The position numbers and the translations under genes were made by a program. From NCBI GenBank assembly GCA_964409865.1, contig CAYPGE010000001.1, forward strand, positions 1-64,000: DNA of 64,000 bases, read 5' to 3'. Below the pieces are notes generated by a model. It did no database searches, was not told where the DNA came from, and worked only from the letters and a program-made list of their open reading frames with translations. The DNA comes from Anammoximicrobium sp964409865. Its GTDB lineage: Bacteria; Planctomycetota; Planctomycetia; Pirellulales; Pirellulaceae. This document shows, piece after piece, positions 1 to 7,801 of the stretch. The stretch's first letter is position 1; each line of letters begins with the position of its first letter.

Positions 1-6
1 GCCCTT

Positions 7-34
7 CGCTCTCCGCTCTCCGCTCTCCGCTCTA
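7..34. repeat. heptameric tandem repeat (4 units)
   Basis: Four consecutive 7-bp units of CGCTCTC, the last ending in A, lie just beyond the stop of the minus-strand ROK gene. The period is exactly 7, as in the arrays near 24.0, 51.5, 54.1, 56.2 and 56.3 kb. Confidence 0.8.
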
Positions 35-1012
35 CACTTTCCGCTCGAAGCTCTTGTCGTGTCCTCCGTGGATGGCCAGGGCGATGGCTCCCAGGACGCC
101 GGCCCGGTCGCCGAGTTCGGAGGTTTCGATGCGCACGCCGTCGGTGGGGAACATGCCGATCCGCTGCCTGACGGTGGCACAGACCGTGTCCAACAGCAGG
201 TCTCCGATGGCCGCCGCGCCGCCGCCCAACACGACCAGGTCGGGGTGCAGCGTGACGACGACGTTCACCACGCCGATGCCAATGTACCCGGCGGCGCGTG
301 TGATGGCTTCCGCCACGCGTGCGTCGCCCTGGCGGGCTGCCTGGGCCATCGTCTGGGTGCTGACGCGGCCGGGGTCGCCGCCGACGATCTCGTACAGTTG
401 GGGCGCCTGGCCGCTCAACAACAGCCGCACGCCTTCGGCGGCGATGGCCGGTGCGCTGGCCAAGGCTTCCAGGCAGCCGCGGTTGCCGCAGCCGCAACGG
501 GGGCCGTCGGGCAGAATGATCTGATGGCCCAACTCGCCCGCCGCGCCCAGCGGTCCCAGCCGCAGCTTGCCGTCGACGACCACGCCGCCGCCGATCCCGG
601 TGCCGATGGCAAAGAAGGCCATCGTATTGGCATGCCGCCCGCGGCCGAACATCATTTCGCCCAGGGTCGCCGTGCGGACGTCGTTCAGCAGGTGGACCCG
701 GCAGCCGGCCTCGGCGGCCAACATGTCCCAGATGGGGACATCGCGCCAGTTGGTCGGAAAGTTGGGCAGGAACATGGTCTTGCCCGCTTTCAGGTCCAAC
801 AAACCGGGCACGCCGACACCGCAGGCGACCGGCGATGCCCCTGCGGCGATGGCCAGGTCGTGGACCAGCTGGCCCATGCGCGCCAGGACGCGCTGCGGGC
901 CTTCGTGCGACAGGGTCGGCACGCTGCGTTCGGCCACGATCCGGCCGTCCGCGGCGGCAATGGCGGCCTGCGTGGTGGTGCCGCCGAGGTCCAGTCCAAC
1001 GTACATGTCCAT
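32..1012 (-). CDS. ROK-family sugar kinase (glucokinase-like)
   Basis: A cytoplasmic ROK kinase, expected to phosphorylate a hexose with ATP. The N-terminus has the phosphate-binding DLGGTTTQ motif. The catalytic Asp lies in LLNDVRTA, followed by GTGIGGG, GELGH and the complete zinc motif CGCGNRGCLE. At 326 residues it has the usual single-domain kinase length and lacks a DNA-binding extension. The start at 1012 is chosen over an upstream ATG at 1078 because the protein family begins with MDMYVGLDLGG and a GGGAGG ribosome site lies about 8 nt upstream. It is the last of three minus-strand genes (dehydrogenase, isomerase/epimerase, ROK), so a role in committing a sugar freed by that pathway is likely. 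The exact sugar cannot be read from the sequence. Confidence 0.85.
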   Translation of the reverse strand: MDMYVGLDLGGTTTQAAIAAADGRIVAERSVPTLSHEGPQRVLARMGQLVHDLAIAAGASPVACGVGVPGLLDLKAGKTMFLPNFPTNWRDVPIWDMLAAEAGCRVHLLNDVRTATLGEMMFGRGRHANTMAFFAIGTGIGGGVVVDGKLRLGPLGAAGELGHQIILPDGPRCGCGNRGCLEALASAPAIAAEGVRLLLSGQAPQLYEIVGGDPGRVSTQTMAQAARQGDARVAEAITRAAGYIGIGVVNVVVTLHPDLVVLGGGAAAIGDLLLDTVCATVRQRIGMFPTDGVRIETSELGDRAGVLGAIALAIHGGHDKSFERKV

Positions 1013-1079
1013 GACGGGTGCCTCCCTGGGTGCTGGCGTTGAGCTACGATTGCGAGATTTCTTTTTTTCCGAGCGCATT

Positions 1080-1149
1080 TTGAACAGGAGGGAACAGAGA
1101 TAACAGAGAAAGAGCCGGCACGCCGTTCTCTCTGTTTCCTCCTGTTCAA
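1080..1149. repeat. inverted repeat, 20-bp arms, between two minus-strand genes
   Basis: Arms at 1080-1099 and 1130-1149 pair over 20 positions with one G-T wobble. Inside them a second short AGAGAA/TTCTCT pairing is possible. The right arm contains the stop codon of the isomerase/epimerase gene. It may act as a 3' RNA stem or attenuator before the ROK gene. Confidence 0.7.
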
Positions 1150-2111
1150 GGATTAGGGTCTCTTGGGGTGCGGCCGAAGGCCGTGCCGTTCAACGGCGGG
1201 GCGACGAACTGCCGCAGGAAACCGGCGCTCTGCCGCAGCGCTCGGCGGCGGGACTCCAAGTCCGCCTCGTAAGCCCGGTCCTCGACCTCGATGCACACGG
1301 GGCCATTGTACCCGATATCCGTCAAGGCCGAGAAAAACTTGCTCCAGGCCACGTCGCCCAGGCCCGGCAGCTTGGGCCGGTGGTACTCCAGCGGCGTAGC
1401 CAGGATGCCGACGTCGTCCAGTCGCGGGCGCTCGATTTTCGCGTCCTTGGCGTGGACGTGGAAGATCCGCTCGCGAAACTCGTACAGCGGTTCGACGTGG
1501 TCGATGTGCTGCCAGACCAGGTGCGACGGGTCGTAGTTCAATCCGAAACACGGGCTGGGGAGATCCTCGAACATCCGCCGCCAGATGGCTGGGCAGTAGG
1601 CGAGGTTCTTGCCCCCCGGCCATTCGTCCCCCGTGTACAGCATGGGGCAGTTTTCGATGCCGATGCGAACGCCCTGCGATTCGGCCAACTGGACCAACGG
1701 CCGCCAGACGGCCAGGAACTGGGGCCAGTTGTCCTCGACCGATCGCGCCGGGTCGCGGCCCACGAAGGTGTTCACCACGCCGACCTCCAGCAGACGGGCG
1801 GCGGCGATCACTTTCTGCAGGTGCCCGCGGCACACGCGCGCTTCGGCCGCGTCGGGCGTCAGCAGGTTGGGATAGTAGCCCAAGGCGCTGATGGCAACTC
1901 CGGCCTCAGCGGCCCGCTCCCGAATCCGCGCCGCAGCCGACTCGTCCAACCCGTCCACCTCGACGTGCGTCACGCCCGCGTACCGCCGCTCGGCCTTGCC
2001 GTGTGGCCAGCACATCAGTTCGACGCACGACAGGCCTTCCGCCGCGGCCAACTGCAGCACTTCCTGCAGCGACAAATCGGGCACGATGGCGCTGACGAAT
2101 CCGAGTTGCAT
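1146..2111 (-). CDS. sugar phosphate isomerase/epimerase (xylose isomerase-like TIM barrel)
   Basis: A 321-residue AP-endonuclease-2 type TIM barrel with no signal peptide, so probably cytoplasmic. Metal-ligand motifs are visible as IENC near residue 150, NYDPSH near 195, HVHAKD near 220 and CIEVED near the end. These proteins act on free keto-sugars or related polyols and need a divalent metal. The gene follows a Gfo/Idh/MocA dehydrogenase and precedes a ROK kinase, which suggests a three-step catabolic unit. The substrate is unknown. In the Bacteroides 3-keto-glycoside pathway, proteins of this fold act next to Gfo/Idh enzymes, and a similar use is possible here. The ribosome site is weak. 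Confidence 0.85.
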   Translation of the reverse strand: MQLGFVSAIVPDLSLQEVLQLAAAEGLSCVELMCWPHGKAERRYAGVTHVEVDGLDESAAARIRERAAEAGVAISALGYYPNLLTPDAAEARVCRGHLQKVIAAARLLEVGVVNTFVGRDPARSVEDNWPQFLAVWRPLVQLAESQGVRIGIENCPMLYTGDEWPGGKNLAYCPAIWRRMFEDLPSPCFGLNYDPSHLVWQHIDHVEPLYEFRERIFHVHAKDAKIERPRLDDVGILATPLEYHRPKLPGLGDVAWSKFFSALTDIGYNGPVCIEVEDRAYEADLESRRRALRQSAGFLRQFVAPPLNGTAFGRTPRDPNP

Positions 2112-2198
2112 GATGTCACCCCATTTTTCTGTCAGGCAGTCCTCCCTTTCTGTAGGTTCGGCCCGCGTTGCGGTTGTCGATCTTTTGCCGGCGAGGGT

Positions 2199-3374
2199 CT
2201 ACTTGCCCGCGCTGCCGACCGCCACCCACTGCTGTTGCCGGTGGCTGGCCAGGATCGCCTCGCACAACAGGATTTCGCGGTGGCCGTCGGCGAACGTGGC
2301 AAACGGCGGCGGGGCGGCAAAGTCGCCTTGGCGGATGTAGCCGTAGAAGGCCCGGAAACATTGCTTGAAGGTGTCCGGAAAGCCTTCATTGTGGCCGCCG
2401 GGAAAGCTGAGATAAGGACGCACGGCGCTGGACACCAGCGCCGGGTCGCGGATCAGCTGCTCGTTGGGACGTTCGCGATGCCCGATCCACAGTTCGTTGG
2501 GCTGCTCGCTGTTCCAAGCGACCGCGTTGCGCGAGCCCGCCAGTTCCAATCGCAGGCAGTTCTTCCGCCCGGCGGTCACCTGCGAAACCCATACGCAGCC
2601 TCGGCTCCCGCCGGCAAACCGCAGCAGGATGCAGCCGTAATCTTCGGTCCGGATGTCGACCGGCTCAGTCGCGATGGTCTGGCCCATCTTTCCCGAAAAC
2701 GTCTCGACTTCCCCCTTGGGCCGCTGCCGCACGGGGTGGACGGTCGCCAGATCGGCGCAGACCGATTCGACTTCCAAGCCCGTGATCGCATGGACCAGGT
2801 CCAACCAGTGGGTGCCGATGTCGGCCACCGCCCGCAGGTCGCCGCCTTCCTCGGCCAGCACGCGCCAATTGTAGTCGGTGGGATACAGCAGCCAGTCCTG
2901 CACGTAGCTGCCGCAGACGGAGAAGACATCCCCCAATTCGCCCCCGCGGACCAGTTCGCGCATCTGCAGGCACAACGGGTAGTAGCGGACATTGTAATTG
3001 ACGCCGGCGGCCAGTTTGGTTTTGGCGGCCAGTGCGACCAATTCCGCCGACTGGCGCGAGTCCATCGCCAGCGGCTTCTCGCACATCACGTGCTTGCCCG
3101 CTTCCAACGCCTGGCGGGCCATCGGGTAGTGCAGCCGGTTGGGCGTGGCCAGGTGCACGGCCGTCACGCTGCGGTCACCGAGAACGGCCTCAAAGTCCGG
3201 ATAGGCGCGCGGCAGGCCCAGATTGGCGGCCGCCGTGCGGGATTCGTCGTCCGAGACGCCCAAGATGCCCGTGACGGTCACACCGGCACGCCGCAAGCCC
3301 TCGACGTGGACGGGGCCGATGAACCCGGCGCCCACCACGGCCACTCCGATGTCCTTCATTAACGTTTCGCTCAT
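2199..3374 (-). CDS. Gfo/Idh/MocA family oxidoreductase (cytoplasmic)
   Basis: A 391-residue NAD(P)-dependent sugar dehydrogenase-like protein. The Rossmann motif VGAGFIG is near residue 15, the EKPLA signature near 100, and a GTHWLD-type active-site segment near 195. There is no Tat or Sec signal, unlike the Gfo/Idh proteins at 6.4 and 26.8 kb. The start at the first ATG has AGAGG about 9 nt upstream. It is the first of a minus-strand trio with an isomerase/epimerase and a ROK kinase. Family members oxidise or reduce sugars at C1, C3 or inositol positions, and some are NAD-dependent glycosidases. The precise reaction is not assignable. Confidence 0.88.
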   Translation of the reverse strand: MSETLMKDIGVAVVGAGFIGPVHVEGLRRAGVTVTGILGVSDDESRTAAANLGLPRAYPDFEAVLGDRSVTAVHLATPNRLHYPMARQALEAGKHVMCEKPLAMDSRQSAELVALAAKTKLAAGVNYNVRYYPLCLQMRELVRGGELGDVFSVCGSYVQDWLLYPTDYNWRVLAEEGGDLRAVADIGTHWLDLVHAITGLEVESVCADLATVHPVRQRPKGEVETFSGKMGQTIATEPVDIRTEDYGCILLRFAGGSRGCVWVSQVTAGRKNCLRLELAGSRNAVAWNSEQPNELWIGHRERPNEQLIRDPALVSSAVRPYLSFPGGHNEGFPDTFKQCFRAFYGYIRQGDFAAPPPFATFADGHREILLCEAILASHRQQQWVAVGSAGK

Positions 3375-3423
3375 GCTGGGATCCTCTCTTCTGTTGCAAG
3401 ATCGCGGCCCGCGGCTCAGTCGC

Positions 3424-3481
3424 CCTCTCGCTCCGCGAGAGGAGCTGCCAGCCCAAAGCAGCCCTCTCGCTCCGCGAGAGG
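3424..3481. repeat. two direct copies of a TCC-triloop palindrome
   Basis: Two copies of CCTCTCGC-TCC-GCGAGAGG occur at 3424-3442 and 3463-3481, upstream of the Gfo/Idh gene. The same CTCCG core with different arms is found at 3543, 4973, 30648 and 57129. Confidence 0.85.
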
Positions 3482-3542
3482 AATAGCCAACTGATTCTTC
3501 AGGATCGGCGAATCAATAACTGTTCTGATCTTGTCTGCCATC

Positions 3543-3559
3543 ATCACGCGGAGCGTGAT
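3543..3559. repeat. GGA-triloop palindrome
   Basis: ATCACGC-GGA-GCGTGAT, extendable to 3537-3564 with a GCC/GGC outer pairing and one bulge. A copy with a compensatory base-pair change is at 30648-30664. Confidence 0.85.
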
Positions 3560-3606
3560 GGCTACTCAGGATTGACCGATCTTTGATACCTTATCCCGGT
3601 GCGGCG

Positions 3607-4500
3607 TCAAGGGCGGGGGCTGACAAACACGACGTTCAGCTGCCGGTCGCGTTGGACGTGCTCTTCCTGCCAGCGGATGGCATGCCCCTCGAACATTTCC
3701 GGCGTCAGGCGGAAGAACCGCCCGATCTGGGCCAACGTGGTCTTGGACTGTTCCTGGTCGTTCTGGCTGACATGGGCCGAGATGACCAGCACGAAAAAGT
3801 GGCCTCGGTCGGCCACGCGCAGCTGGAAGTGGCCCTCCGGGTCCGTGCGCGCGTAGTCGCCGCCGAGACCGCGGATGGTCTGCAACCCGGCATGGTTTTC
3901 GTCGGGCGGCGTGTCCTGGGGCCGCAGCCCGACGGTTTCCACCTTCTGCTCCGGCCGCACATCTCGCGGCACGACGATCACGGCGGCGCCGTCGTCCGGC
4001 ACGGTCTGGCCCGTCGCCCGCTCGATCGCGACCACACCGGAGATCAGGCAGGCCTGCGGCCACGCGTTTTCCGGCGGGGGCGCGGGGGAACATCCTCGCC
4101 CGACCAGAATTCCCACCAGCAGACTCATCACAGCCACGACTCCCAGCAGCGCACCCTGCGCGTACAGGATGCCGCGCGGAACGGCGACTTTATCCGGATC
4201 CAGCGACGCTTGAAACCCGGCCAGCGACGAACTCTCCTCGTCATCCGCGGCGTAGACCAGTTCGGCCTCGGAATCGTAGACCAGGAATTCCGCCAGCGGA
4301 TCGTCCTGCGCCGGTGGGGCGGGCGCCGCCGCGTCCGGCGGTTCCGCCGCCGCTTGCGCCGGCCTGTCGGCCTCGTCCCGCGGAGGCTCCGGGACCGTCA
4401 GCGCCTGTTGGCACTTCGGGCATTTCGCCCGCGATCCGGCCTTGCGCGAGCTGACGCTCAGACGCGCTCCGCAATGCTCACAGGCAAACTTGATAGGCAT
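3607..4500 (-). CDS. zinc-ribbon membrane protein with carboxypeptidase-regulatory-like C-terminus
   Basis: A 297-residue protein of unknown function. Residues 7, 10, 27 and 30 are Cys, forming an N-terminal CxxC...CxxC zinc ribbon. An acidic and proline/alanine-rich linker follows, then one membrane helix near residues 110-135 ending in a Cys. The C-terminal 150 residues contain a stretch (TDPEGHFQLRV) typical of the extracytoplasmic carboxypeptidase regulatory-like fold seen in many planctomycete proteins. This suggests a ribbon inside the cell and a beta-sandwich outside. The neighbouring minus-strand gene also encodes a small membrane protein, with the two open frames about 50 nt apart. 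No enzyme motif is visible. Confidence 0.75.
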   Translation of the reverse strand: MPIKFACEHCGARLSVSSRKAGSRAKCPKCQQALTVPEPPRDEADRPAQAAAEPPDAAAPAPPAQDDPLAEFLVYDSEAELVYAADDEESSSLAGFQASLDPDKVAVPRGILYAQGALLGVVAVMSLLVGILVGRGCSPAPPPENAWPQACLISGVVAIERATGQTVPDDGAAVIVVPRDVRPEQKVETVGLRPQDTPPDENHAGLQTIRGLGGDYARTDPEGHFQLRVADRGHFFVLVISAHVSQNDQEQSKTTLAQIGRFFRLTPEMFEGHAIRWQEEHVQRDRQLNVVFVSPRP

Positions 4501-4549
4501 GTTCGTCGCGTGTTTCCGATCCAGGCGCGTGGCGGGGCTCCGGCCTCCA

Positions 4550-4795
4550 TCACTCGTCGCCGGTGTCCGGGGTGTCGTCGTCGCGGAGTGCCTTCAGTCC
4601 CAGGACGCACAGCAAGAGCAGCATATCGGTGACGGCCAGCACCAGCACGCCGGCTGCGATCCAGCGCAGGACCCGCGCCCCAGCCTCGTCCTGCATCGCC
4701 TGCGTCAGCGCAGCAGCGCCCATCAGCACCGCAAACGCAAAGACCATCAGCGGCAAGGCGAACACCAAAGTCGTCAAAACGCGTCGAGGAATCAA
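4550..4795 (-). CDS. small membrane protein, two helices, TTG start
   Basis: An 81-residue protein with two hydrophobic helices separated by a short polar loop and an acidic C-terminus (RDDDTPDTGDE). The start is not ATG: a TTG at 4795 has AGGAG six nucleotides upstream, and a second TTG at 4831 would add 12 residues without a ribosome site. It sits immediately upstream of the zinc-ribbon membrane protein and is probably co-transcribed. It belongs to no family I recognise. Confidence 0.5.
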   Translation of the reverse strand: MIPRRVLTTLVFALPLMVFAFAVLMGAAALTQAMQDEAGARVLRWIAAGVLVLAVTDMLLLLCVLGLKALRDDDTPDTGDE

Positions 4796-5302
4796 TGGGG
4801 GCTCCTGCGGGCACGAGGTTGTCTGCAGCAATGGACTTAACCGGCTGCGCCGGGACCTGAAATCCTAACGTTCCACCTAATCCTATAGGCTAGATTTTGA
4901 GGATTAGGGCAAGGGGTGTCAATCCATGGCAGGGGCCGATGCCAGTATCGGAGAGACCGGGCACCGTAGGCGTGTCGCTCCGCGACATGATTCCGCTCGC
5001 GGGGAGCGAGCGGTCTACGATGGGGACTCGACATGCGGGAAACCGGGGCGTATTCTGGTCCGTGAGATGAACGCCGTCGCCCGGTGCGAGTTGCCCATTT
5101 TTGACTCTTACAGCGAGCGCACAATGATTTCGGCTAAGACACTTTCTGGTGCTGCTCAGCGCAAGAGTCGCCGCCGCTTTTTCAAGACCGCCGCAGCCAG
5201 ACAAGTTGAGACAAATCCAAAATCCGAAATCGGAATGAACGAAATGGAAACGCCCCTTCGCATCCGGGGAAAAACACAAAAACAGCCGATAGGAGTCAAA
5301 CC
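4796..5302. other. intergenic region with several hairpins
   Basis: About 500 bp without a convincing gene. It contains a 9-bp inverted repeat CCTAATCCT/AGGATTAGG (4876-4884 and 4900-4908), the TCC-triloop palindrome at 4973-4987, and CCGCTCGC/GCGAGCGG at 4993-5013. The last 150 bp form the leader of the NHL gene. No good -35/-10 pair was found. Confidence 0.6.
4973..4987. repeat. TCC-triloop palindrome
   Basis: TGTCGC-TCC-GCGACA, the same CTCCG core as the copies at 3424, 3463, 3543, 30648 and 57129 but with unrelated arms. Confidence 0.75.
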
Positions 5303-6298
5303 GTGATGGCACGCACCTTGCAGATGTGTCTGGCGGCCATTGGAATCCCGGCCGTCATCGCCGCCGGCGCGCGGGCCGGCCAGCCGAATTACCCGCCGCA
5401 GCCGACGGTGATCGAGTACACGGTCGATCCGGCCTGGCCGAAGCGTCCCGACGAATTCGGGCCGCGGGCTGCCGTGCCGGGCATCGCCGTCGATCGCGAA
5501 GATCGCATCTGGTGCCTGGAACGCTGCCGCGTCCCGGTGCAGGTGTACACGAGCCAAGGCGAGTTGGTCAAAAGCTGGGGCCAAGACCAATTCAAGAGCC
5601 CGCACAGCGTGCGCTTCGACGGCCAGGGAAACGTCTGGATCACGGATCACGCGGCCCACGTGGTCAAAAAGTTCACGCCCGAGGGCCGGCTGCTGCTGAC
5701 GCTGGGCACGCCGGGCCAACCGGGAGAAGATGAGGCGCATTTCAACGGTCCGACGGATACGGCGATCACGCCCGCGGGCGACGTGTTCATCAGCGACGGC
5801 TACGGCAATCGCCGCGTGGTGCATTTCGACGCGCAGGGCAAGTTCGTCAAGGCTTGGGGCCAGTACGGCAGCGGACCGGGCCAGTTCTGCCTGCCGCACC
5901 AGATCGTCGTCGATTCCCGCGGCACGTTGTACGTCGCCGACCGCAACGCCGGCCGGATTCACTTGTTTGACCAGCAGGGCCAGGTGCTCGGCCAGTGGAA
6001 CCACTTGATCATGCCGTGGGGTCTGTGCATCACGGCCGGCGACGAGATCTGGGCTTGTGGTTCCTCGCCCCAGTCCTGGTACCGCGACGGCAGCTATCCG
6101 CCTCCCAAGGATGCGATCTTCCTGCGGTTTACGGCCGATGGCCGAGTGCGGCAGTTGTGGACCGTGCCGGTCGGCCGGGACGGCCAGGAGCAGCCGGGCG
6201 AGTGCAACTGGCTGCACGCCGTCGCCGTCGACTCGCAGGGCAACCTGTACGCCGGGGACATCAACGGCAAACGCATCCAGAAATTCGTCCGCAATTGA
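5303..6298 (+). CDS. exported NHL-repeat six-bladed beta-propeller protein
   Basis: A 331-residue secreted protein. An N-terminal signal peptide (about residues 1-26, ending ARAG) precedes five to six NHL blades with recurring motifs such as IAVDREDRIW, FDGQGNVWITD, ISDGYGNRRVVHF, VVDSRGTLYVADR and AVDSQGNLYAGD. The closest named relatives are the peptidyl-alpha-hydroxyglycine alpha-amidating-lyase-like NHL proteins that are frequent in planctomycetes. No catalytic role can be assigned. It precedes a Tat-exported Gfo/Idh on the same strand with a gap of about 110 bp, so co-expression is possible. Confidence 0.8.
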   Translation: MMARTLQMCLAAIGIPAVIAAGARAGQPNYPPQPTVIEYTVDPAWPKRPDEFGPRAAVPGIAVDREDRIWCLERCRVPVQVYTSQGELVKSWGQDQFKSPHSVRFDGQGNVWITDHAAHVVKKFTPEGRLLLTLGTPGQPGEDEAHFNGPTDTAITPAGDVFISDGYGNRRVVHFDAQGKFVKAWGQYGSGPGQFCLPHQIVVDSRGTLYVADRNAGRIHLFDQQGQVLGQWNHLIMPWGLCITAGDEIWACGSSPQSWYRDGSYPPPKDAIFLRFTADGRVRQLWTVPVGRDGQEQPGECNWLHAVAVDSQGNLYAGDINGKRIQKFVRN

Positions 6299-6411
6299 CC
6301 AGACTCAGTTGCATCAGGCCGCTGTTGTAGGGTCCCGGCGGCCGCGAAGACCGGCATGGACCCATGAACCGTCACTGAAGTTGTCACCCCTTATTGAGGA
6401 GTCCTCAGCCC

Positions 6412-7662
6412 ATGAACGCGAACTGCAACCGCCGCAATTTCCTAAAGGCCACCGCCCTCGGCGCCACGGCCATGTCCCTGTCCGCCCGCAGCTACGGGCG
6501 GATCATGAACGCCAACGAGCGCATCCGGCTCGCCCAGATCGGCTGCGGCGGCCGCGGCATCCGCGCGCACATGATGGGCGTCCACAAACACGACAAGGCG
6601 CAGAACGTCGAGTACGTCGCCGTGTCCGATCCCTGGCGCGTCGCGCGGGAAGAAGCTGCGACGTTCTGCAAGGAGTGGTACGGCACCGAGGTGAAGAAGT
6701 TCGTCAGCTATCGCGACATCATGGCCCTGGACGACGTGGACGCCGTGCTCATCGCGTCGCCCGACCACCATCACGCCACGCAACTGGAAGCCGCCGCCAA
6801 GGTCAAGAAGCACGTTTATGTCGAAAAGCCGATGGCCCGCAATGTGCCGGAACTGCTGCGTGCGGTCGACGCGGTCAAGGCCGCCGGCATCGTCGTGCAG
6901 GTCGGCACGCAAATCCGCAGTCTGCCCACCAGCACCGGCTGCCGCGAGCTGTGGAAATCGGGCCTGCTGGGCAAGGCCTCGCGAATCGAGCAGTGCCGCA
7001 ACGGCGAGCGGCCTTATTGGTACAGCTTCCTCAAGGACATCAAGAAGGAAGACATCGACTGGAATGAATTCCTCCTGGACGCCCCCAAGCGGCCGTTCGA
7101 TCCCGGCGTCTACTCCGGCTGGTACGGCTACCTCGACTACACCGACGGCCCGGTGGCCAACCTGGGCTGCCACTTCATCGACCTGTACAACTACATCGCC
7201 GGCCTGCAGTTCCCGACCAGTTGCGTGTGCAACGGCGGCGTGTTCACGTGGAAGGACGAGCACAACTTTACCTGCCCGGACCACGTCGAGGCGTTGTGGG
7301 TGTATCCCGAGGGCCTGATGGTCGCCTACTCGAGCAACTTCGGCAACGGCGGCGGCAACCGGCACCGGTACTTCTGCGAGAAGGGCCAACTGATCCTCGA
7401 CAACTGGAGCATCCCGACCTACAGCGCCGAAGGCGGCCCGAAACGCGACGGCAGCATCCGCGGCGTGGTCGAGGTGCAAGCCATCGAGACGCCGGACCAT
7501 TTCCTCGACTGGCTGCAATGCCTGAGAAGCGGCAAGCCGACGCGGGCCCCGATCGAAGCCGGCTACCAGCACTCGGTGGCTTGCCTGATGGCGGTGGAAT
7601 CGTTCCGCTCCGGCCGCCGCACGACCTACGATCACGCCACGCGCACCATCAACGCCAGTTAG
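6412..7662 (+). CDS. Tat-exported Gfo/Idh/MocA family oxidoreductase
   Basis: A 416-residue dehydrogenase-like protein with a twin-arginine leader (RRNFLKATALGATA), so it is exported folded with its cofactor, probably to the periplasm. The Rossmann motif IGCGGRG is near residue 45, the EKPMA signature near 140 and the catalytic-type GCHFIDLYNY segment near 250. The start at 6412 is chosen because the Tat leader begins there; GAGGA lies upstream. Exported members of this family are abundant in planctomycetes and are thought to act on sugars outside the cytoplasm, with bound NAD(P) as a recycled cofactor. The substrate is unknown. Confidence 0.85.
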   Translation: MNANCNRRNFLKATALGATAMSLSARSYGRIMNANERIRLAQIGCGGRGIRAHMMGVHKHDKAQNVEYVAVSDPWRVAREEAATFCKEWYGTEVKKFVSYRDIMALDDVDAVLIASPDHHHATQLEAAAKVKKHVYVEKPMARNVPELLRAVDAVKAAGIVVQVGTQIRSLPTSTGCRELWKSGLLGKASRIEQCRNGERPYWYSFLKDIKKEDIDWNEFLLDAPKRPFDPGVYSGWYGYLDYTDGPVANLGCHFIDLYNYIAGLQFPTSCVCNGGVFTWKDEHNFTCPDHVEALWVYPEGLMVAYSSNFGNGGGNRHRYFCEKGQLILDNWSIPTYSAEGGPKRDGSIRGVVEVQAIETPDHFLDWLQCLRSGKPTRAPIEAGYQHSVACLMAVESFRSGRRTTYDHATRTINAS

Positions 7663-7686
7663 CATCGTTCGAGAAATAGATGACAC

Positions 7687-7751
7687 GTGAGCGGCAAGGC
7701 GCTAGCCATTGCGGCCGATCCGGCACCGGTGGCTAGCGCCAGACCGCTCAC
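7687..7751. repeat. hairpin repeat with 22-nt arms
   Basis: GTGAGCGG and GGCGCTAGCCA at 7687-7708 pair with TGGCTAGCGCC and CCGCTCAC at 7730-7751, interrupted only by a symmetric 3-nt internal loop. It lies between the Gfo/Idh stop and the propeller gene start and could serve as a terminator-like or repeat element. No T-tract follows. Confidence 0.75.
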
Positions 7752-7801
7752 TCTCGTTTTCCCGCCTGCAATCCAACCGCTATCCCTCTGGAGGTCACGA
7801 A

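Noticed and set aside
1380..3362. A 660-codon plus-strand open frame opposite two minus-strand genes
   Set aside because: It is the antisense of well-recognised isomerase and Gfo/Idh genes; GC-rich codon bias leaves the opposite strand open. Its product shows no family features.
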